Positions 37,997 through 46,300 of a DNA stretch of 64,000 nucleotides are shown here, piece by piece. Numbering within the stretch: the stretch's first letter is position 1; every line of letters begins with the position of its first letter. The notes beneath the pieces were generated by a model that was given only the letters and a program-made list of their open reading frames with translations, did no database searches and was not told where the DNA came from. Source of the stretch: Bacteroidota bacterium (GTDB taxonomy: Bacteria; Bacteroidota; Bacteroidia; M30B66); assembly GCA_027490225.1 (NCBI GenBank), contig JAIXYK010000063.1, positions 107,690 through 171,689 of the forward strand, read 5' to 3'. The position numbers and the translations under genes were made by a program.

Positions 37997-39823
37997 ATGA
38001 AAAGACTATTAATCCTTCTTACATGGCTTCTTTTTTCTTGGACAGCCAAAGGTCAAATTGACTATTTAAAATATCCAACATATGACGAAGTAGTTAGCAA
38101 GTTCTTTGACAAATACTCGATAATAAAATTCCTTGGTTCTGCTGAAGTAAATTTTGAAAAACGACCTACTGGTTGGCATGTTACTGTAATAAATTATCTG
38201 GATGACTCAAAAAAAATCAAGGATGAATTATTTTGGAATAGAGAAAAGAAAAAATTTCAAAAAATTGACTTTGAAAAAATAAAAATAGGTGGGGAAAACG
38301 AAGATCAGATTGAAAAATCTAAAAAAGATTGGTCAAACGGACAATACAGTATTTGTCCGTATTATGGCTACATAGGTTGGGAGTGGGATGTTATTAATGA
38401 TTTTAAAGATGTGAAGGATCTACCTGATTCAACTTTATATGCTTTGGGTCGCGCATATTCCTCTTATTCAAGCAACTTACTGAACAATAATAGCGGTTTT
38501 GCAGACAGTAAACTGCAATTCGATCTGCCACAAGGTAAAAACTGTATGACAAGTGAACAACTTGAAAAATATAGGTACTACAGGCATCTGGCCATTGAAA
38601 AATACAAAAAGCTAACTGAACTAAATCCAAAGTTTGAAACAATAGTTGGTGCCATAGGAATGAAGGTTTCAAATGAATATTTAACCTCATTTCTTGATAT
38701 GAGAATTTATCAAAATGAGCAAGAAGCTAACAAAGAAATAATTGAGGGTTTATACTCGGACTTTTACATAGCTGCTGCAAAGAATTATTTAAATTCATGC
38801 CCTCCGAATGCAATTTTAATAACAAATGGAGACAATGATACATATCCTTTACTTTATGTTCAATCAAAATTTGGATTCAGAACAGATGTTTTAGTGGTCA
38901 ACGCTAGTTTGCTGCAAACCGACAGATACATTAACAGTTTAAGGGAACAAATTCTTACTGCTCCAGGGTTGCCCATTTCACTTACACCTGAAGAGATAAG
39001 TGGTGAAAAAAGAGAAGTGATTTTAATTGAAAATGATGTCGAAAACACATTAGAGTTAAACGAATTAATGGAGTTTGTTAGGAATGACGATTATAAAAAA
39101 TTAAATGGTTCTAAATATTATTCATATGTACCATCCAATAAATTCCGACTAAAACAAGGTGAAAATTTCTTAGAATGGAAGGTTGATAAGCGTTATTTTC
39201 TTCGCAATCAATTAATTATTCTTGATTTACTGGCTACAAACAAATGGGAAAGGCCTGTTTATTTTGCAATCACATTATACTCAGAATGCTATGTTGGTTT
39301 AGATGATTACTTGAAATTAGAAGGGTCTGCTTATAGCCTTAATTCAACTAAAAAAGATTCAACTGACGACCAGTTAGGTTCTGTAAATTCTTTTGTATTG
39401 TTTTCGAACCTGATGACAAAATTTGACTGGAGTGGTATAAATAAAATAGCTACTCACGAAAAATTAGTTTGTGATAATTATAGAAGCAATTTTTACAATT
39501 TGGCAGAAGCTTTAATAAAGGAGAATAAACCTGACTCTGCCAGATTAGTTCTTGATAAGTGTATTGAAATTATGCCGAATGAAATCGTTTATTACGACTT
39601 CTTTATGATACCAATAATTGAAAGTTATTACAAACTTGAAGAGTTTGAAAAAGCGAATAAAATTGCAAAGGCACTTGCAAACAACATGCAGGAAAATACT
39701 GACAATCATAATAATATTAGCATTGCAACTCGAAATGAGCAGAGAAATGTAGTTATAAAAAATCTCAAAGAACTTGCAACGAAGTATAATCAACCTGAAA
39801 TACTTAAGCTATTGGAAAAATAA
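37997..39823 (+). CDS. secreted protein with DUF2723-like C-terminal segment and TPR-like tail
   Basis: A 608-aa protein with a signal peptide (residues 1-19, ending TAKG). The N-terminal ~130 aa are unlike anything I recognise. The middle carries ITNGDNDTYPLLYVQ (near 274) and RTDVLVVNASLLQTDRYINS. This matches my memory of the soluble C-terminal part of DUF2723 (glycosyltransferase-like membrane) proteins, where DNDTFPLWYAQE..RTDVRVVN is conserved. Near 397-425 is FLRNQLIILDLLATNKWERPVYFAI, another shared block (its core is shown in the family as well). The end (520-600) is helical and TPR-like (KPDSARLVLDKCIEIMP). The membrane enzyme half is absent. Its function is unknown. Confidence 0.7.
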   Translation: MKRLLILLTWLLFSWTAKGQIDYLKYPTYDEVVSKFFDKYSIIKFLGSAEVNFEKRPTGWHVTVINYLDDSKKIKDELFWNREKKKFQKIDFEKIKIGGENEDQIEKSKKDWSNGQYSICPYYGYIGWEWDVINDFKDVKDLPDSTLYALGRAYSSYSSNLLNNNSGFADSKLQFDLPQGKNCMTSEQLEKYRYYRHLAIEKYKKLTELNPKFETIVGAIGMKVSNEYLTSFLDMRIYQNEQEANKEIIEGLYSDFYIAAAKNYLNSCPPNAILITNGDNDTYPLLYVQSKFGFRTDVLVVNASLLQTDRYINSLREQILTAPGLPISLTPEEISGEKREVILIENDVENTLELNELMEFVRNDDYKKLNGSKYYSYVPSNKFRLKQGENFLEWKVDKRYFLRNQLIILDLLATNKWERPVYFAITLYSECYVGLDDYLKLEGSAYSLNSTKKDSTDDQLGSVNSFVLFSNLMTKFDWSGINKIATHEKLVCDNYRSNFYNLAEALIKENKPDSARLVLDKCIEIMPNEIVYYDFFMIPIIESYYKLEEFEKANKIAKALANNMQENTDNHNNISIATRNEQRNVVIKNLKELATKYNQPEILKLLEK

Positions 39824-39857
39824 TTCGGTTTGTCCTTTTTGAATTAAACCAAAAATA

Positions 39858-40775
39858 ATGACATTTAGATACGCAAGGCATACAAGCGATTTACAAAGAA
39901 TAGAGAGGTTCTACACTGAAATAGTTGGTCTTGAAAATTTAGGTGGTTTTGAAAATCATAACAACTATAATGGTCTTTTTTTAGGGCATAAAAATTCAAA
40001 TTGGCATTTAGAATTTACAACTTCTTCGGAACAGCCTAAAAGTAAATTTGACGAAGACGATATACTCGTTTTTTATGTAAACTCAGAAATTGAATTAGCC
40101 AGGGTTAAAAAAAAGTTAAACCAAAAAAATATACCTCTCGAGGTTCCCAAAAATCCGTATTGGAAAGAAAACGGAATCATGATTTCTGACCCCGACAATT
40201 TTAAAATTGTATTTTCTATCAATCAACTTACTTTCAATTCTACACAAAATTTAACCTCTTTAATCAAAATGAAGGGTATTAATAATTGGAGCGAATTGAT
40301 TGATTTTACTAGAAACTTACCTTATGGAAGAAACTCAAACCGAGAAGATTTTTCACTAGTATTGAAAGAAAACAAAGGAACTTGTAGCTCTAAACATTCA
40401 TTTCTAAAAAAGGTGGCTGAAGAGAATAATTTTGAAAACGTGCAGCTAATTTTAGGAATGTATAGAATGAACAACTTAAATACACCCAAAATTGGAAATA
40501 CAATTTTAGAGAGTGGTTTAGAATACATACCCGAAGCGCATTGTTATTTAAAATTGAATAACCAACGAATTGACATTACAACTAGCAATGCTGATATAGA
40601 AAATCTAATGAGCGATATTATTGAGGAAATTGAAATTACGCCAGAACAAGTAAATACTTTTAAAGTGGACTTCCACAAAGAATATTTACTTAAATGGATA
40701 AAGGAAAACCATATAAAAATGGATTTTGACAAAATTTGGGAGTTAAGAGAATCATGTATAAAGAAAATGGAATAA
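39858..40775 (+). CDS. VOC-domain / transglutaminase-like fusion protein
   Basis: A 305-aa cytosolic protein without a signal. Residues ~1-118 form a glyoxalase/VOC fold: RYARHTSDLQRIERFYTEIVGL, LGHKNSNWHLEFTT, and ISDPDNFKIVF. Residues ~130-300 form a second domain with a Cys in NKGTCSSKHSFLK (near 175), a His in PEAHCYLK (near 225) and an Asp in RIDITT. That order (C, H, D) suggests a transglutaminase/papain-like fold. I know stand-alone homologues of the second domain from Bacteroidota only as hypothetical proteins. The gene is 34 bp after the DUF2723-like gene, on the same strand, and is followed by the copy 3 element. Confidence 0.72.
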   Translation: MTFRYARHTSDLQRIERFYTEIVGLENLGGFENHNNYNGLFLGHKNSNWHLEFTTSSEQPKSKFDEDDILVFYVNSEIELARVKKKLNQKNIPLEVPKNPYWKENGIMISDPDNFKIVFSINQLTFNSTQNLTSLIKMKGINNWSELIDFTRNLPYGRNSNREDFSLVLKENKGTCSSKHSFLKKVAEENNFENVQLILGMYRMNNLNTPKIGNTILESGLEYIPEAHCYLKLNNQRIDITTSNADIENLMSDIIEEIEITPEQVNTFKVDFHKEYLLKWIKENHIKMDFDKIWELRESCIKKME

Positions 40776-40837
40776 GTCACATTTTAAATATCATCAAAAT
40801 GTTTTTTATTATTCGATTTGATACTTAAGATTCATGC

Positions 40838-40937
40838 CTCTGAGAGCGATTGAGCCAAGCACCTTGTGCAGGCGAAAGCGCGGCGCCCCGGGTAAAATAT
40901 AAAATGTTGCAGAAAAGCCTAAACGCGGGCGCTCAGC
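40838..40937 (+). repeat. dispersed structured element, copy 3
   Basis: Read on the plus strand, GATTGAGCCAA (40848-40858) is followed by a short hairpin B (GCAC CTT GTGC, 40859-40869) and GGCGAAAG (40871-40878). Stem A is GCGCCC/GGGCGC (40883-40888 with 40927-40932), around a 38-nt loop containing TTGCAGA (40907-40913). A closing stem CTGAGAGCG/CGCTCAG (40840-40848 with 40930-40936) competes in part with stem A. It is strongly GC-rich in an AT-rich gap and lies between the VOC fusion gene and rpoD, in inverted orientation to copy 1. Confidence 0.6.
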
Positions 40938-41044
40938 CAAAAAAGAAAGCTTGTTTTCTTCTTGATTCTAAACACATTGCCTTATGGGCTGTTATAGATT
41001 GTGTGCGATTTTTTTTTGAAGCATTTTTCTATTCAAAAATTTAC

Positions 41045-41052
41045 TACTTTCG
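41045..41052 (+). promoter_or_regulatory. possible -7 box for rpoD
   Basis: TACTTTCG, the TTCG form of TAnnTTTG, lies 37 bp before the rpoD ATG. A TTTG (41015-41018) lies 26 bp upstream, further than usual. Between the copy 3 element and this box the 40938-41044 stretch shows no gene. Confidence 0.3.
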
Positions 41053-41089
41053 CGGATTCAAAATTTCACCTTACTAAAACCTTAAATAC

Positions 41090-41953
41090 ATGAGACAACT
41101 AAAGATTACCAAACAGGTTACTAACCGCGAAACGGCCTCTTTAGACAAGTATTTGCAAGAAATAGGAAAGGTAGAACTAATTACGGCTGAAGAAGAAGTT
41201 GAACTGGCGCGTCGTATTAGACAAGGTGACCAAGCTGCTTTGGAGAAATTAACGAAAGCGAATTTACGTTTCGTAGTTTCAGTTTCTAAACAATACCAAA
41301 ACCAAGGTTTGAGCCTTCCCGATTTAATTAATGAAGGAAATTTAGGTTTGATAAAAGCTGCACAACGTTTTGATGAAACACGTGGTTTCAAGTTTATTTC
41401 TTATGCTGTTTGGTGGATTCGTCAATCTATTTTACAAGCTTTGGCAGAACAATCGCGTATTGTGCGTTTGCCATTGAATAAAATTGGTTCTATTAACAAG
41501 ATTAATAAAGCGTTCTCGAAATTAGAACAAGAATATGAGCGCGAGCCAAGTGCAGAAGAAATTGCAGAATTATTGGAGCTTACAGAAAATGACGTAAAAG
41601 AGAGCATGAAAAACTCTGGTCGTCATATTTCTATGGACGCTCCATTGGTGCAAGGTGAAGAAAGCAATATGTACGATGTATTGCGTAGTAACGATAGTCC
41701 AAGCCCTGAAGCTGGTTTGATTAACGATTCTTTGCGCAAGGAAATTGACCGTGCATTGTCTACATTAACTTCTCGTGAAGCGGATGTGATTAAATATTAT
41801 TTCGGTTTAAATGGCGAACATGCCATGACTTTGGAAGAAATTGGTGAGAAATTCGACTTAACACGCGAACGTGTGCGCCAGATTAAGGAAAAAGCCATTC
41901 GCCGATTAAAACAAACATCAAGAAGTAAAATCTTGAAAACCTATTTGGGTTAA
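41090..41953 (+). CDS. rpoD: primary RNA polymerase sigma factor (sigma-A, short Bacteroidota form)
   Basis: 287 aa. Region 1.2 begins at [16 protein letters not shown]. Region 2 is complete ([49 protein letters not shown]). Region 3 and region 4.2 ([28 protein letters not shown]) are complete too. The long non-conserved N-terminal region 1.1 of proteobacterial sigma-70 is absent, as in other Bacteroidota, where this factor reads the TTTG/TAnnTTTG promoters noted across the window. The gene appears monocistronic. Confidence 0.95.
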   Translation: MRQLKITKQVTNRETASLDKYLQEIGKVELITAEEEVELARRIRQGDQAALEKLTKANLRFVVSVSKQYQNQGLSLPDLINEGNLGLIKAAQRFDETRGFKFISYAVWWIRQSILQALAEQSRIVRLPLNKIGSINKINKAFSKLEQEYEREPSAEEIAELLELTENDVKESMKNSGRHISMDAPLVQGEESNMYDVLRSNDSPSPEAGLINDSLRKEIDRALSTLTSREADVIKYYFGLNGEHAMTLEEIGEKFDLTRERVRQIKEKAIRRLKQTSRSKILKTYLG

Positions 41954-41960
41954 TCTTGTT

Positions 41961-41994
41961 ATTGGCTTTCGAATAATTACAAAACGAAAGCAAT
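41961..41994 (+). terminator. hairpin between rpoD and the next gene (possible terminator or attenuator)
   Basis: ATT(G)GCTTTCG (41961-41971) and CGAAAGCAAT (41985-41994) form a 10-bp stem with one bulge, 8 bp after the rpoD stop. No T-run follows, and the stem ends 7 bp before the next ATG. It could therefore act on translation of that gene instead of ending transcription. Confidence 0.4.
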
Positions 41995-42001
41995 TCTCCT
42001 T

Positions 42002-42562
42002 ATGGCGCGTTACCAGTTTGAATCTGATAGAATTTCTGTAAAAGAGGAAAATCAATCTCTTGAAATTACTATCGCGGGAACTATTCCTCCGACACAAATG
42101 ACCATACTTACTACATGGATTGTTCTATGGACTTTTGCAGGTGGTTTTGTAATTTCTCAAATATTTACACCAATGGACGAAGCAACAAGAGGCTTTATGG
42201 GCATTTGGTTAGCATTTTGGGCGTATTTTGAATACAAAATCGGGAAAGCATGGCTGTGGAGAAAATATGGTAAGGAAGTTTTTAGAATGAATCCCGAAAC
42301 TGCCGAACTAAATTTTGAAGTGGGGAACGGGGGAACAAAAAAGTCATTGATTACAAAAGATTTACGCAACTTGAAAAATTTTGAGTCAGAAAAAGGATTT
42401 TTCACAAAGACTTATTTCTCCTCATTTTGGGTGGTTGGTGGAGAAACCATTGGTTTTTATAGCAAAGGAAAACTCTTGCTTTTTGGGAGACAACTTTCTA
42501 CAAACGATGCCGACAAGTTGATTAAAATATTGCAGCCTTACTTCCGTAAGTGGACCAATTAA
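42002..42562 (+). CDS. membrane protein of unknown function
   Basis: A 186-aa protein. A short polar N-terminus is followed by two adjacent hydrophobic segments (TILTTWIVLWTFAGGFVI near 36-53 and FMGIWLAFWAYFEYKIG near 63-79). A soluble C-terminal part of ~100 aa follows (EVFRMNPETAELNFEV, then SFWVVGGETIGFYSKGKLLLFG), which looks like a small beta fold of the PH-like type. The family is not recognised. It lies between rpoD and the Smr gene on the same strand, 28 bp before the latter. Confidence 0.7.
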   Translation: MARYQFESDRISVKEENQSLEITIAGTIPPTQMTILTTWIVLWTFAGGFVISQIFTPMDEATRGFMGIWLAFWAYFEYKIGKAWLWRKYGKEVFRMNPETAELNFEVGNGGTKKSLITKDLRNLKNFESEKGFFTKTYFSSFWVVGGETIGFYSKGKLLLFGRQLSTNDADKLIKILQPYFRKWTN

Positions 42563-42590
42563 TTGCCCAGTTAACGCTAAAACTATTACT

Positions 42591-43547
42591 ATGATTGCTA
42601 TTGGAGCCAAAGTGCGATTGCTGAATGCTGTGGGTGAAGGAACCGTGAGCGGTCACGACAGACAAGGAAATGCCTTGGTATTGATGGAAGATGGTTTTGA
42701 AATTCCATTCCTTGAAAAAGAATTGGTGGTAATTAGCAGCCCTGCTGTTGAGCAAATGAGCAACATCAGAAATATTGGGCAGGCAAGCAGTTTACAAAGC
42801 ATTGTTTACATGGCTTTTGCGGTGGAACGTGTTGAAAAAGACAATAGCATAGTCGCATTAAGAATTTTAAACAGGCTGTCAGAGAAAATCAATTTTACCA
42901 TTTACAGTGAAACGAATCAAGTCTTTACATTGGAGAAGAATGTAGAAGTGGGAAGTGCGGCTGCTGTAATGATTTTATCGGAACCGCTAACGAGCTTATT
43001 AAAAAAAGACCGATTCTTTGTTCAAATTACTTTGTTACCAAAAGACACACGCATAATTCCAGCAACGTGGTCGGGCTTTGTAAAACACCAGGTTCCAGCT
43101 TTAGTAGATCCTTCCGCATGGCCGCAACAAGCAGATTTAGCACAAAGGGCTTTGTTGTTAGAAGTGTATCCGCCCAAAAAAGTAGAACCTCAGCATTTCT
43201 CAGGAAAAGATAAAATGCAAATTGTAAGAAACAGCGAGAAAGAAAACTGGCTGTTGACCGATAATTCGGATGGATTATACGAGGTAGATTTGCACATAGA
43301 AGAATTGATAGATGATACCTTGGGAATGAGCAATGGAGAAATAATAACTTACCAATTGCGGCATTTTGAAAAGTGCATGGATGAAGCAAGGCAGCGTAGA
43401 ATCAAGAAATTTGTGGTGATTCATGGCATAGGAAAAGGCAAGCTAAAAAGTGAAATACAATTCCTACTGAAACAAGAAAAAATAGAGCATTTTGATGCAT
43501 CATATCAGCGTTATGGTTACGGCGCAACTGAGATTCGATTGAGATAA
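42591..43547 (+). CDS. DUF2027 and Smr domain protein
   Basis: A 318-aa protein. The N-terminal beta domain starts IGAKVRLLNAVGEGTVSGHDRQ (a KOW/MutS2-like strand pattern; only the core is diagnostic). A middle DUF2027 region covers about 70-215. A C-terminal Smr domain (about 228-318) begins YEVDLHIEELID and contains KFVVIHGIGKGKL, with the HGxGxG motif. Smr domains are DNA- or RNA-processing nuclease modules. Without the MutS ATPase a repair role is not certain, and RNA cleavage or ribosome-related roles are possible. Confidence 0.88.
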   Translation: MIAIGAKVRLLNAVGEGTVSGHDRQGNALVLMEDGFEIPFLEKELVVISSPAVEQMSNIRNIGQASSLQSIVYMAFAVERVEKDNSIVALRILNRLSEKINFTIYSETNQVFTLEKNVEVGSAAAVMILSEPLTSLLKKDRFFVQITLLPKDTRIIPATWSGFVKHQVPALVDPSAWPQQADLAQRALLLEVYPPKKVEPQHFSGKDKMQIVRNSEKENWLLTDNSDGLYEVDLHIEELIDDTLGMSNGEIITYQLRHFEKCMDEARQRRIKKFVVIHGIGKGKLKSEIQFLLKQEKIEHFDASYQRYGYGATEIRLR

Positions 43548-43595
43548 TTGCGGAGGTAGTTTCATACCAGTTAATTTTATTTATTTTTACAAAAA

Positions 43596-43993
43596 AACAG
43601 TCTGCTTTGTCGCGGTAGGAAATCGCAAGATTTTTTAACGAGGAAAGTCCGGGCAACACAGAGCGTTCTGCTTCCTAACAGGAAGGTGCTTAACGAGAAA
43701 TTGTTGGGCAACAGCGAGTGCCACAGAAAAAATACCGCCCAGACCTGATGTATCAGGACCGGGTAAGGGTGAAAACGCGGGGTAAGAGCCCACGACTGCA
43801 TTGGCGACAATGTTGATGGTAAACCTCAGGAGTTGAAAGACCAAATAGGCAAAGGATGCAGCTGCTCGTTGTATGTATCGAAAGATACGCCCTTTGTGGG
43901 TAGGTCGCTTGAGCTTGCAGGCAACTGCAAGTCTAGATAAATGACAAAGATTGCAGCGCAAGTTGCATTACAGGACCCGGCTTATAAGGCTGT
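43596..43993 (+). ncRNA. rnpB: RNase P RNA (class A)
   Basis: All universally conserved blocks are present. GAGGAAAGTCCGGGC (near 43640, P4 5' strand and CR-I) comes first. AGGGTGAAAACGCGGGGTAAGAGCCCAC follows near 43767-43794 (only the GGTAAGAGC core is needed). Last are GATAAATGACAAAGATTG and ACAGGACCCGGCTTA (near 43970-43984, CR-V and P4 3' strand). P1 is formed by AACAGTCT at 43596 and AAGGCTGTT at the 3' end. The RNA is the catalytic subunit that matures tRNA 5' ends. A T-run follows directly. Confidence 0.97.
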
Positions 43994-44000
43994 TTTTTTT
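43985..44000 (+). terminator. rnpB terminator
   Basis: The terminal P1 helix strand AAGGCTG runs directly into a run of nine T residues (43992-44000), the usual end of rnpB transcription. Confidence 0.6.
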
Positions 44001-44020
44001 TATTTTTTAATAGAAATATT

Positions 44021-45319
44021 ATGGTAAGAGTTACTTTATTTTTAATTCTCAGTTTTTGTGGAAGTGTTTTACAAGTCCACTCACAATCTTGTATTCCTGC
44101 AGAAACTGTATTTAAGTTAAATTTTGGTTCACCTTCGAAACCAGAAGGCGACTACATAATGAAGGCTGGTGGTTATAATAAGGTAAACGATAAATGTCCA
44201 CAAGATGGAAATTATGCCATTGTTCCTCAAACGTATTCTTGCTTTGATGATAGCTGGCATAAAATATACGTGGATCACTCAGGAAAAGGAGGTAATTTTT
44301 TATTGGTGAATGCAGCTGATAATCCTAAACGATTGATAATTTTTCCTGTAAATAATTTAACTTCAGATAAAGATTATGAATTTAGTTTTTGGGTAAACAA
44401 TGTGCTCAGCTCGCCCAAAGGATGCTCACCTGAGCAACCTGTTATTGAAATAAAGATTGAAAGTGCCGACGGAAAAGTGCTCACTACTTTTAACTCGGGA
44501 AGCATTCCCCAAACGAGCAGCCCTGTTTGGGTTCCTTTTAAAGTTTATTTTACTCTTCCAGCTTCGAGCACAGGAATATTTATTAGAATGGAAAATAGGG
44601 TTCCTGGTGGTTGCGGGAACGATTTCGCCTTGGACGACTTTGTGCTAAAGATTTGTAAAGAAGTGGTGGAAGAAAAAGTTGTTCCTAAAAAGGTGGAAAC
44701 AGTAAATCCTAATTTGGTTAAAAAAGAAGAAGAACTAAAGAAAGCTGTGCTAGAAGAAGAAGCAAAATTGACTGCCATTAAAGAGCAACAACTTGAATTA
44801 AAGAAACAACAAGATGAAAATGCTAGAATAATTGCAGAACAAAAAGCCGATTTGGAGAAGTTAATTCAAGATCTTAAAGCTGCAAAAGAACTGCTAGAAG
44901 CTAATAAAAAGAAGGAAACAGAAGAAGCTGCATTAAAATCAGAAGAAGCCAAAAAGAAAGAAATTACCAATTTGATTTACAAAAGAGAAAACCCCATCCT
45001 GGAAACAGTTAAGATAAAAGAAGGGCCTTTTACCATTTCTGTGTATGATGATAAACTGGTTGATGGAGATTCTATTTCGTTGATTGTGAACGGGGAAATT
45101 GCTTTAATGAAAGTGCCACTTTCTAAAGAAGCGCAAATAATAAATTACACGATAGATAAAAATAATCCACGCATCGAATTGATATTTATCGCTGAAAACT
45201 TGGGGACTATTCCTCCAAATACTGGAACGTTAGAAATCAAGAGTGGCAATAAAATTCAGCAAGTGTTTGTAAAAACAAATGAAGATAAGAATGCTAAAAT
45301 TATAATTGAGTTGTATTGA
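44021..45319 (+). CDS. secreted coiled-coil protein of unknown function
   Basis: A 432-aa protein with a signal peptide (to about residue 21, ending VHS). The N-terminal ~190-aa beta-sandwich (GGNFLLVNAADNPKRLI, YEFSFWVNNV, CGNDFALDDFVLKIC) is of the carbohydrate-binding-like jelly-roll type seen in Bacteroidota surface proteins. A long charged coiled coil (about 225-320, Glu/Lys/Gln-rich) connects to a C-terminal beta domain (about 335-432) with ISVYDDKLVDGDSISLIVNGE, a pattern also found in other envelope proteins. No T9SS sorting domain was found. Convergent with the stress protein, 4 bp apart. Confidence 0.75.
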   Translation: MVRVTLFLILSFCGSVLQVHSQSCIPAETVFKLNFGSPSKPEGDYIMKAGGYNKVNDKCPQDGNYAIVPQTYSCFDDSWHKIYVDHSGKGGNFLLVNAADNPKRLIIFPVNNLTSDKDYEFSFWVNNVLSSPKGCSPEQPVIEIKIESADGKVLTTFNSGSIPQTSSPVWVPFKVYFTLPASSTGIFIRMENRVPGGCGNDFALDDFVLKICKEVVEEKVVPKKVETVNPNLVKKEEELKKAVLEEEAKLTAIKEQQLELKKQQDENARIIAEQKADLEKLIQDLKAAKELLEANKKKETEEAALKSEEAKKKEITNLIYKRENPILETVKIKEGPFTISVYDDKLVDGDSISLIVNGEIALMKVPLSKEAQIINYTIDKNNPRIELIFIAENLGTIPPNTGTLEIKSGNKIQQVFVKTNEDKNAKIIIELY

Positions 45320-45323
45320 TTAA

Positions 45324-46205
45324 CTATTGAAATACAATACCACCCAAAATTTGCATATTATCAACAGGATTTAATGTCATTACTGGAATTTGAGCATCAT
45401 TCGCAATAACATTTTGCTCATAAGGTCCAACAATATAGTCTCCAAAATCCTTTTCCTGACTTGTCATGATGATGATTAAATCAGCTTCAATGCTTGCAGA
45501 AAACTGAATGGTAGCTTTGGTGAAGTTATCGTCTTTTGAACGCTTATTCACAGTGAATTTGCAATTTCTTGTAGAAAGGTAATTTTCTGCATATGCAATA
45601 TTGTTTCTCACAGCATTTGCTGCATACTCATCACTTTCATAATCTGCAAAAATGTGAAAAGTTGAATCGAATATTTTGGATAACTCCGCTGCCCAAACTA
45701 ATTTTTGCTTTGTTTCTCTGGAGAAATCTATAGGTAAAACAATGTTTTTATAGCCAAAAGCTCTGATAGGTTTGTTTTGAACCACTACGAATGCCCTATT
45801 AGCGCTATTAATAACTTTCAACGCACGACTACCAACAACATGCTGCATACCTTTCACTCCATGAGTTCCCATTACAACAAAAGCAGTATTTAACTCGTCA
45901 GCAACCTCACCAATAGTTTCAAAAATATTTCCTCTGCGAGTAACAATGTGAGATTCTATACCACTTTCTTTTTGAATCTTTTCAGATAAAACAGCTAACT
46001 TTTGTTTTGCCTCTTCTTCTTTTTGTTCTAAAGCTTTGCCTGAAGTTAAAAGACCTGATTCTATCACATGAAATAAAGTAATTTCTTTTTTTAGCAATTT
46101 TGCTAGCAAAGTAGCATGGTTTATTGCTGTATCAGCCACAGGTGTAAAATCAACTGGAACTAAAATGTTATTAGATGCAACAGGCTTTATTGATAAGTTT
46201 TCCAT
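45324..46205 (-). CDS. tandem universal stress protein
   Basis: 293 aa with two Usp domains. Domain 1 (about 12-150) starts NILVPVDFTPVADTAI and keeps the ATP-binding G-2x-G-9x-G(S) signature in GTHGVKGMQHVVGS. Domain 2 (about 157-290) starts YKNIVLPIDFSRETKQK, but its equivalent loop (TSQEKDFGDYIVGP) is degenerate, so it may not bind nucleotide. It is cytosolic; such proteins help survival under stress or energy limitation. A good consensus promoter precedes it. Confidence 0.92.
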   Translation of the reverse strand: MENLSIKPVASNNILVPVDFTPVADTAINHATLLAKLLKKEITLFHVIESGLLTSGKALEQKEEEAKQKLAVLSEKIQKESGIESHIVTRRGNIFETIGEVADELNTAFVVMGTHGVKGMQHVVGSRALKVINSANRAFVVVQNKPIRAFGYKNIVLPIDFSRETKQKLVWAAELSKIFDSTFHIFADYESDEYAANAVRNNIAYAENYLSTRNCKFTVNKRSKDDNFTKATIQFSASIEADLIIIMTSQEKDFGDYIVGPYEQNVIANDAQIPVMTLNPVDNMQILGGIVFQ

Positions 46206-46231
46206 TCTGTTTTATAGGTATTGAAAGGTTT

Positions 46232-46262
46232 CAAAAGTACGAAAGATGTGGTGTTTTGCAAA
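46232..46262 (-). promoter_or_regulatory. consensus promoter for the universal stress protein
   Basis: On the minus strand TTTG (46259-46262) is followed after 19 bp by TACTTTTG (46232-46239). Both boxes and the spacing match the Bacteroidota -33/-7 consensus. This is the best-formed promoter in the window, and it ends 26 bp before the start codon. Confidence 0.7.
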
Positions 46263-46300
46263 TGATGTAATGGTTAAGAAGTAATTTCTATTTATATTTT

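Noticed and set aside
36784..40940. Integron cassette array with attC sites
   Set aside because: A GTTRRRY-like heptamer occurs in copy 1, but matching inverse core sites at the ends of each gene and any integron integrase are missing.
40850..41077. 75-aa plus-strand frame before rpoD
   Set aside because: It begins at a TTG inside the copy 3 element and runs over the rpoD promoter region; not a credible gene.
43402..43961. Overlapping minus-strand frames over the end of the Smr gene and the following gap
   Set aside because: They lie antisense to RNase P RNA, whose conserved sequence explains the region.
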